A DNA stretch of 64,000 nt, from positions 157,288 through 221,287 of the forward strand of contig NMRA01000258.1 of assembly GCA_002633005.1 (NCBI GenBank). The letters run 5' to 3'. Source of the DNA: Phoronis australis (Eukaryota > Phoronida > Phoronidae). The notes beneath the pieces are model-generated. The model was given only the letters and a program-made list of their open reading frames with translations, was not told the DNA's origin and did no database searches. Below are positions 58,116 to 64,000 of the stretch, one piece after another (the first letter of the stretch is position 1; every line of letters begins with the position of its first letter). Both the position numbers and the translations under genes were made by a program.

Positions 58116-59264
58116 ACAACATGTTTGACAGCAGTAAGCCGGCTACATCAAGTTCCACAAATGCCATATTAACTACTTTTCCAGCGACTTTGGACATTGC
58201 TTCAAACGCAACGCAAGTAACAACCACCACATTTTCAACAAGCCCACTGGAAACAACAGAAAGTTTAATGGACAATCAAACGACGGTATCAGTAACTACG
58301 GAAACGCCCACCACATTTTCGACCATTTCACTTGAAACAACAGAAAGGTCCATAAGCAATCATACGACGAGACCTCAAGCTACGCAAACAACTGTCACGT
58401 ATTCGAACGGCTTACCACAAACAACTGGAAGTGCTACCAACAGTCAATCGATAAGACCAGAGACTGTAGACACGACCACTACATTTCCGATTAGTTCACC
58501 GGAACATCCTATCACCAACCATACGACGAACCAGGAAACTACACTAACGACCACTAAATTGTCGACTAGTTCACCGGAACTAACTGAACGCTTTACCATG
58601 AACGAAACGTCGAGAGAGGACAATCCGAGAGAGACCACATTTTCAAGTGCAAGTCCCATTAGCAATGATACGACGAGACCTCAAACTGCAGAAAAGACCA
58701 CTACGTATTCGACTGGCTTACCACAAACAACTGGAAGTGTCACCACCAGACAAGAGACCGTAGTTACGACCACTACATTTTCGACTAATTCACGTAAATA
58801 TTCTATCACCAAACATAGGACAAGCCAGGAGATTGCATCTACGACCACCACATTTTCGATTAGTTCATCTGAAGCAGCTAAACGTGCGACCATCAGTGAA
58901 ACAGCCAAAACAGGCACGAGCTCCACGTTCTCGACTAATTTATGGGAAAACCCGAACGTTAGTCAACCGACGAGGTCAAAGACTAACGAAACGACCACTT
59001 CATTTTCGACAAATTCACCTAAATCGACAGAACGTCGTAACGCCAATGAACAAACGAAAACATTCTCCACGTCAATGAGCACGGGAACAGTGGTCAGATC
59101 CGAATTGGCCACGGCTATGACAGCATCTGAGAGCAAGACACAAACGACAGAAATTCCGACATCACCACATGATCAGATGACCAAATCTGCAGGAACCGCT
59201 CTCGTGACCTCTACAACAACTTTACCTCCTTATGAAGTTACCCATGAACCATGCACGCAACAAA
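58116..59264 (+). CDS. Mucin-like Thr/Ser-rich stalk exon (gene B)
   Basis: A 1149-nt phase 1-1 exon, acceptor CACTTTCAG, donor GTAAGT. Thr/Ser-rich repeats with the TTTFSTNSP.STER and NQTT themes as in gene A, without cysteine until the final HEPC. It is 35 codons shorter than gene A: the 28-residue unit containing KITERSIANQTAV is absent and small indels remove 4 and 3 residues. Probable sites of heavy O-glycosylation. The open frame continues past the donor to 59332, but the paralogue supports splicing at 59264. Confidence 0.9.
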
Positions 59265-60384
59265 GTAAGTTGAGTGCGAGGCTGGGACCTGGCGCTCATT
59301 TGTTCTATTCACAAATACCCTCATGCAGTTAATAATCTTTGTAGTTCTCATTATTTAAGTGCGAACTGCCAAATTTGAGTCGAATTTTCGGACCAATGTC
59401 ACATTGAGTGTGCGATAGTTTCAAGAGAAAAGGCCAAAGGCCAAATAGTACCTTGATATCACCTTCGGAGAATATTAGTTTAATCGGATTTTACTTTTTA
59501 ACCGTTACCGATACACGTACGCAGAACTGCCGTCGCAGGAAGTGACGAATTGCATATAATGTAGGACATTTCTGACAGAAAATTGCGTTCATTTAAGCAC
59601 TTTCGCTTACATTCACCAATTTCACCAAATGAGTTTTGTCAGTTGAAAGATCTCACTAAAATATAAACATTTCGCAACTCACAGCCCTGTTTGTATTTGC
59701 TTTATTTCATTATTAATATTTTATCTTTTTAAAGTGAGCGAGGAATCCGGTGAAACCTCATTACATATGGCGGTAATTGAGTTTGTGCCCATACTGCATG
59801 AGGCAACTGTCACTCACTATGGTTGCTATTTTGGTGGCGTAGCACTAGAAATAAAAAAGCATACCAATTCAGGTATTTCGAAAATATTTGGTGCTGAATT
59901 GGAATGCGCTTTACTTCGGCTTAGGTTTCGAATGAACCAACTTGCGCCCAAATCCGTTTTGCGAAGTTTTAAATTATAATGACGCGAAAAGAATATCTAG
60001 ATACTAGACACCGTTTTGGCAAATTAACAGACATTACCAACGACTTCACATCCAGGTATCTAAAACACAAGAATTTTCTATAACCCTTGTGAACCCTTAA
60101 ACGCTTGGAGCAAATATTGAGAACTCTTTACAAGGTCTGCAAGTAAGTGTGACCGCTTTAGGCGCGATTCACGAAAACTGTATCAGAAAAGAACACCCAC
60201 CAAGAACCGTGAGATCCGTTCTGCAATGTAGCTAAGTATGTGTTTTTATTTGAATCCTGGTTTTATCACTCAAGTGAGGCCCGACAACAGGGTTTAGTAT
60301 TCTAAATATTTCGTATGAAAGCCTGTGCTTCTCAGTACCAACTGTTTCTTAAATTTACGTGGTCAACATATTGATCTGCTCCAG

Positions 60385-60576
60385 TTGAACCTCTTCACGA
60401 GCAACGCCTTACATCTCAGTTCCTTAACAAAACTACAACGGAAGATGGCCACTACAAGACTACGCATGTGACATGTGACATGAACAGTACGACCAACGTG
60501 CATATGACTGTTGTGTTCAGTTGTTCAGTCGCTGGAACCGACAAAGGTTTCATCTGGTGGGATATTTTCTGTACTG
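60385..60576 (+). CDS. Membrane-proximal extracellular exon (gene B)
   Basis: Same length and phases as 21639-21830. Encodes EPLHEQRLTSQFLNKTTTED, THVTCDMNSTTNVHMTVVF, SCSVAG and WWDIFC. Three cysteines and the NST sequon are conserved. The domain is not recognised. Confidence 0.6.
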
Positions 60577-60847
60577 GTAAGTATCCACCTCCGCCAAGCA
60601 GGTTGATTTGTTCCTCTAATGTTAAGTTGTATGTTGAGCACTTTTAGATTAAGGTTTGAGTTTTGAGTGACTGGTGAATTCTCAGAACAAGTTAATAGGA
60701 AGTTCCGCGCCAGCCATTCGGTCGTTGGATAAATTAAAGGGACGTTTTAGCACTGGCATATTTTGGTCGAAGTCTGCACTCTTCGAGAGGATTCTAGTTG
60801 GGAACGGATTAAAAGTCAAGTTTTTGACACTTTTTTGTAACAAACAG

Positions 60848-61316
60848 CTGTCACGACGTGACTTTAATGAGACAATTTATAGAAACATTAGGTTTAAAAG
60901 AAAAAAATATTTAATGAAGCTTCAACATTCAAAACCGAACATTTACACACAATAAGTTTGGTCACTGGGTAGACCACTCTCCAAGTGGCACCCCAAACTA
61001 ATAATACTGAGTCGAGAGTCCATCTTATTTCACACAGTCCATGCACAGTCTTTTGTGGTCAGCATCCGACTCCATCATCTTTGTCCGCTGAATGTCCCAA
61101 GTCTCCTGTAGACACAAACGTTCCACTTTCTGTGAACAGCTTCTAACAAGTCTGCACTGTGTCACGGCTGGCTCTCGACTGATGTACCCAGGTCGAACAT
61201 TTGAATAAACCCGGCCAACACAGCAGCTCATTTGCATATAAATGTCCCGGCAACAATTGCTGAAAAATGACGCCGGCGAAGTAACAGATTACGTTCTCAA
61301 TTATCCTTTCTTTACA
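60848..61316. other. Insertion of about 465 bp in last intron of gene B
   Basis: Gene A is continuous across this site (AACAAACAGCCCCATT near 22095). In gene B about 465 extra bases sit between AACAAACAG and ACAACAGCCCGATT, a possible imperfect target duplication. No coding signal or inverted termini recognised. Confidence 0.5.
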
Positions 61317-61453
61317 ACAGCCCGATTGAGGAATTAAGGTATTTTATAAGAAGTGACGTCAATTTTCAGTGGGTGTTACATATAACTGTTTTCTTTGTCA
61401 GACAATGGCAACGTAGGTCACATTAATGCCCGATTCATATCAATCATTTGCAG

Positions 61454-62124
61454 CTCGTCCGAGGCGAAGGAGGCCTCCAAAAGTAACCGGACCTGTGTTC
61501 CCCCGACCAAAACGAGCTCCATACGAAGCTCCGGCGGCTGAAGTAGTTGGCGGTTTTCAACTAGTGATAGTACTCGCCATTCTTGGATTTATCGTTTTTC
61601 TGGATCTTGTTACCATTGGTAGGAACTTGCACTTCATGCAAAGAAATCTTCGATGGACGAAAGGACATCACTCTCGTCCAAGGAGCAACAAGCGATGGGT
61701 GAAAAATGAGAAGAATGTGCAGACCATGCGAAAGACTCTTCGACGCTTAGCAGCCATAAAAGCTGGCTCAAAGCTCGACGACTTTCAAACCAAGGAAAAG
61801 ACTCTTAAGCGGTTGAAATATTTGAAAGCCCATCCACAACCTAGCGAACAACCTTTGAAATGCAATAAAAACCAAGTTAGTCATAAACGCTCAGACCCTT
61901 GGATACCTGCGGAAATATGTAGACAACACCCTTTAAAACTCAATAACTGGATGGATCTCGTTCCTTTTAATGTTAAGTTAAACATAAACAGTAGACAAGC
62001 ACGAAGTCGTATTGCTGGAGCAGAAGAGAAAGCTCTAGGCAGGCGTTTAGTGACGTTGTATCCAGCCTCGAAGTTGTCTTCGATGCACAAGCACAAGAGG
62101 CAGCAGAAGATTCCTGTTGTTTAG
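61454..62124 (+). CDS. Transmembrane and basic cytoplasmic tail exon with stop (gene B)
   Basis: Counterpart of 22238-22929; acceptor CATTTGCAG phase 1, stop TAG. The ARPRRRRPPK start, Pro/Arg-rich segment and helix GGFQLVIVLAILGFIVFLDL are almost unchanged from gene A. Over the first 54 or so codons I count seven silent base changes and one coding change. The tail diverges more but keeps the three NLxxMRKTLRRL-type units (NLHFMQRNLRWTK, NVQTMRKTLRRL, DFQTKEKTLKRLK) and is seven codons shorter. No signalling motif identified. The in-frame ATG at 61426 is also conserved. Confidence 0.8.
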
Positions 62125-64000
62125 ACAGTTTACAAATTCCAACTTTGTCGCTTAAGAAGCTATCATGGTGCACATATACAAATGGTCAAAAAGGTTTGTG
62201 GGGCAGCCAGCCCTGCGTTTCGCGGAGAAGAGAACCCTGTGAAAACACAAGATTTCGCGAGATATCGCCATATATTATAAGCGAAGCACACTAGCTTCAA
62301 TAGCGAGGTGCTAGCGTCTATGATAAACAGATCACCACCCATGACTGAAACAATACGTGATTTGCACTCGCACGTGCTCCCCATAGCTCAGGTTCGTAAG
62401 ATAAAAGCCCTTCTAATCCAGAACCTGGAAAGTGTTTGACCCTCCAAAGAGCGCTGCTCGGGATGACCATTATCCTACAATCCATTGTGAATTTGATGTC
62501 TCTCGCTCTCGTGAAAATGTGAATTGGCAAACTCGAAATTCACTAGGGGCACTTAGCGAAACAAGGATTCTTCTCGCAGCAAATTTAAAATGCACTCATT
62601 CAGGTAGTCATGAGGCACTCAGTGTACACTTGCAAAGTGGCCGACTAAGCTACTGTGGTTCGTCGAAGCTGATGAATTAATGGAGAAAAATGTACGTAAA
62701 CACAGTGTTCAGTTCACCATTCAATCCATAAGACATTGCTATCACACTTCTGCTCGTGAATTTCAAAGAACACCACGTACATTCCATTGTCTCTTTACAC
62801 AAAAGCTATATTTAGTCTGTTACCCAGTCACGCCAACACATGTATTGCAATGATATTGAGTACTCAATGAACATTTCTATGATGGGTTAGTGTAAATATG
62901 GCGTGATAGTAGATGCAAGGAAGCAAATTAGCGATAATAAGGATACGTAGGTCCTTACATACGTAGGTCCTTACATACGTAGGTCCTTACATACGTAGGT
63001 CCTTACATACGTAGGTCCTTACATACGTAGGTCCTTATATACGTAGGTCCTTACATACGTAGGTCCTTACAGACAAGTCTGTACATTTAACCAAATATCT
63101 ACATAACTATATTTTGAAATAAAATCTCCGTAGAATTATATATTTTTGACTGTAGGCCACGTGTCCTTGATTTTTAGGAAAATTTTGCAAAAAAGAAAGG
63201 TACCTTGACAGCAAAACGAAAGGATCGATAACATGGCCAATTTTGAAATGAATGATGTACACGTTCAGCATAAAACCTCAAAAACGCTGTTACAGTTTTC
63301 GTTTCATCAAATTGTTTCATAGAAATAAGACAAGTCCTATTTTTGTTAGTGTCTCATGCAAAGTGGAACACTTCAGAAACAATGTCCAACATCCTTTTGG
63401 ATAATAGTATATAAAGCATAGTTTATGAAAGTGTCGTGTGAATCCGGTCACACATTTCTGAGGTACGATTTTTCGAAGTTGGCCAAAAGTGGATACTTTT
63501 CTAGGGTCCTACATGTCTCTAAGGTAGGTAACTGGCCACTGATGGTACGTATATGTGTGTCTTGTTCCCCAACTTGCAATGGACATCGGACCACCCCAAA
63601 CATTTTAGCGTAATTCAGTTTACGAGTACTTCAATTAGTACCTACAAGTGTAATGTTGTCTCGGTTTCTACGGTGAACTAACAGCAACTTTGAGCAATGT
63701 ACACCAACATGCCACTTTTCAGTTTTTAAAGCTGTTCTAAACCGAGCTTTGAGTCCATCTACCGTTATAAAGCTGTTCTGAACTTGGGAGAACAAACATC
63801 TCTTTTAATGTTCAAGGCCAGGCCCAGTAATTGGATTGACCCCGCGGTTCATTTTTTTTGCGCTGAGCATGGCTTCTCGCGTTAACAAGCTGACGGCTCT
63901 TTCAAAGATCAGAAAAAAAATCATTACTACTTTGAATTAGGACAAGCTGAGTCTAGTTTATGTGACGATAAGTGGCCGAAACATAAGTTACTTTTGAATC
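62125..64000. other. 3' flank of gene B, no gene seen
   Basis: Similarity to the gene A flank persists to about 62395 (AAGCGAAGCACACTAGCTTC block). Beyond that only short frames without motifs. A possible AATAAA lies near 63118, after the 16-bp repeat array. Confidence 0.4.
62945..63072 (+). repeat. 16-bp tandem repeat, eight units
   Basis: Unit ACGTAGGTCCTTACAT repeated eight times head to tail, with one substitution in the sixth unit (TATAT for TACAT) and one in the last. Each unit contains overlapping TACGTA-type self-complementary words. Confidence 0.92.

Larger units (their letters stand above)
29555..62124 (+). other. Gene B locus: second tandem copy of the mosaic membrane protein
   Basis: This is the downstream paralogue, same strand and same exon order as gene A. 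Taking the ATG exon 30202-30277, linker 30358-30399, ShKT 31591-31704 and the nine downstream coding exons, the joined length is 3582 nt, exactly 1194 codons, which is a strong internal check on the boundaries. It is longer in genomic extent than gene A (about 32 kb) because a SINE, two Kolobok-like insertions and a foldback element sit in its introns, none of them hitting an exon. One ShKT exon (31029-31142) is broken. The protein should be about 1193 residues with a signal peptide and one transmembrane segment. A diverged 3' flank shared with gene A ends near 62395. Confidence 0.72.
42776..62395 (+). repeat. Main tandem duplication, copy B (matches 11259-23080)
   Basis: Collinear with copy A from a GCAGCGGTTTATGGCTCTCA-like start to the shared 3' flank. 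Added material relative to A: SINE 47507-47683, Kolobok 47813-48952, an expanded minisatellite 49935-50283, about 3 kb at 51020-54105 including K1c, the foldback 55475-57166 and an insertion of about 465 bp at 60850-61316. Confidence 0.85.

Noticed and set aside
59734-59979. Possible extra exon in gene B (81-residue frame after TTTTTAAAG)
   Set aside because: The matching position in gene A (21287 onward) has two in-frame stops, and the mucin exon already joins in phase to 60385.

Overview
The window is animal nuclear DNA from an AT-rich, repeat-dense, intron-rich genome. Genes are split into short exons by GT-AG introns. The modules (ShKT, thrombospondin-1-like, PAN/apple, kringle, C-type lectin, WSC, a Thr/Ser mucin stalk) are extracellular domains of metazoans. 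Kolobok-type, pogo-like, Penelope-like and non-LTR elements fill the gaps. An invertebrate, most plausibly an anthozoan cnidarian, fits the six-cysteine ShKT modules and the element set, but the sequence does not prove the phylum.

The main content is two tandem, same-strand (+) paralogues of one large mosaic membrane protein. Gene A runs from the left edge to 22929: linker exon 51-92, ShKT exons 921-1034 and 3750-3863, TSP1-like 11838-11978, PAN 13288-13569, kringle 14309-14560, C-type lectin 14772-14952 plus 16557-16801, WSC 17607-17840, mucin stalk 19556-20809, membrane-proximal 21639-21830, transmembrane and basic tail 22238-22929. Gene B repeats the order: signal-peptide exon (30202-30277, or an alternative at 29555-29600), linker 30358-30399, a broken ShKT 31029-31142, an intact ShKT 31591-31704, then 43419, 44786, 45777, 46237/49195, 50349, 58116, 60385 and 61454-62124. 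Every exon junction is phase 1 except the one inside the lectin domain (phase 2). The spliced lengths close in frame in both copies: 1157 codons from TSP1-like exon to stop in A, 1116 in B, and 1194 codons for all of B from its ATG. The product should be a secreted-pathway, single-pass, mucin-stalked surface receptor with a very basic cytoplasmic tail. Its ligand is unknown; a recognition or adhesion role is inference.

Mobile elements separate the parts. Gene A's upstream introns hold a non-LTR element (1475-3569), an L1/Tx1-like LINE (5237-8274), a Kolobok fragment (8279-about 9110) and a Penelope-like RT (10400-11290). Gene B's hold a 3.26-kb inverted pair of Kolobok-like elements (32553-35810), a decayed pogo-like transposase (38558-39250), a nest of inverted repeats (39600-42630), a tRNA-derived SINE (47507-47683), a THAP-containing Kolobok relic (47813-48952), another Kolobok (52319-53890) and a foldback element (about 55475-57166). 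Paralogous empty sites let several insertions be dated as later than the gene duplication. An unidentified element with GTTACATTTTACG subterminal repeats sits in the same intron of both genes, so it is older than the duplication, and also lies inverted at about 26680-28985.

Between the two genes lies one further recognisable exon, a contactin-associated-protein-like fibrinogen-type C-terminal exon at 26167-26448. No rRNA, functional tRNA, CRISPR or bacterial features are present. Gaps occur at 4873-4877, 8676 and 48191-48318. Exon boundaries are read by eye from splice sites and the paralogue comparison.
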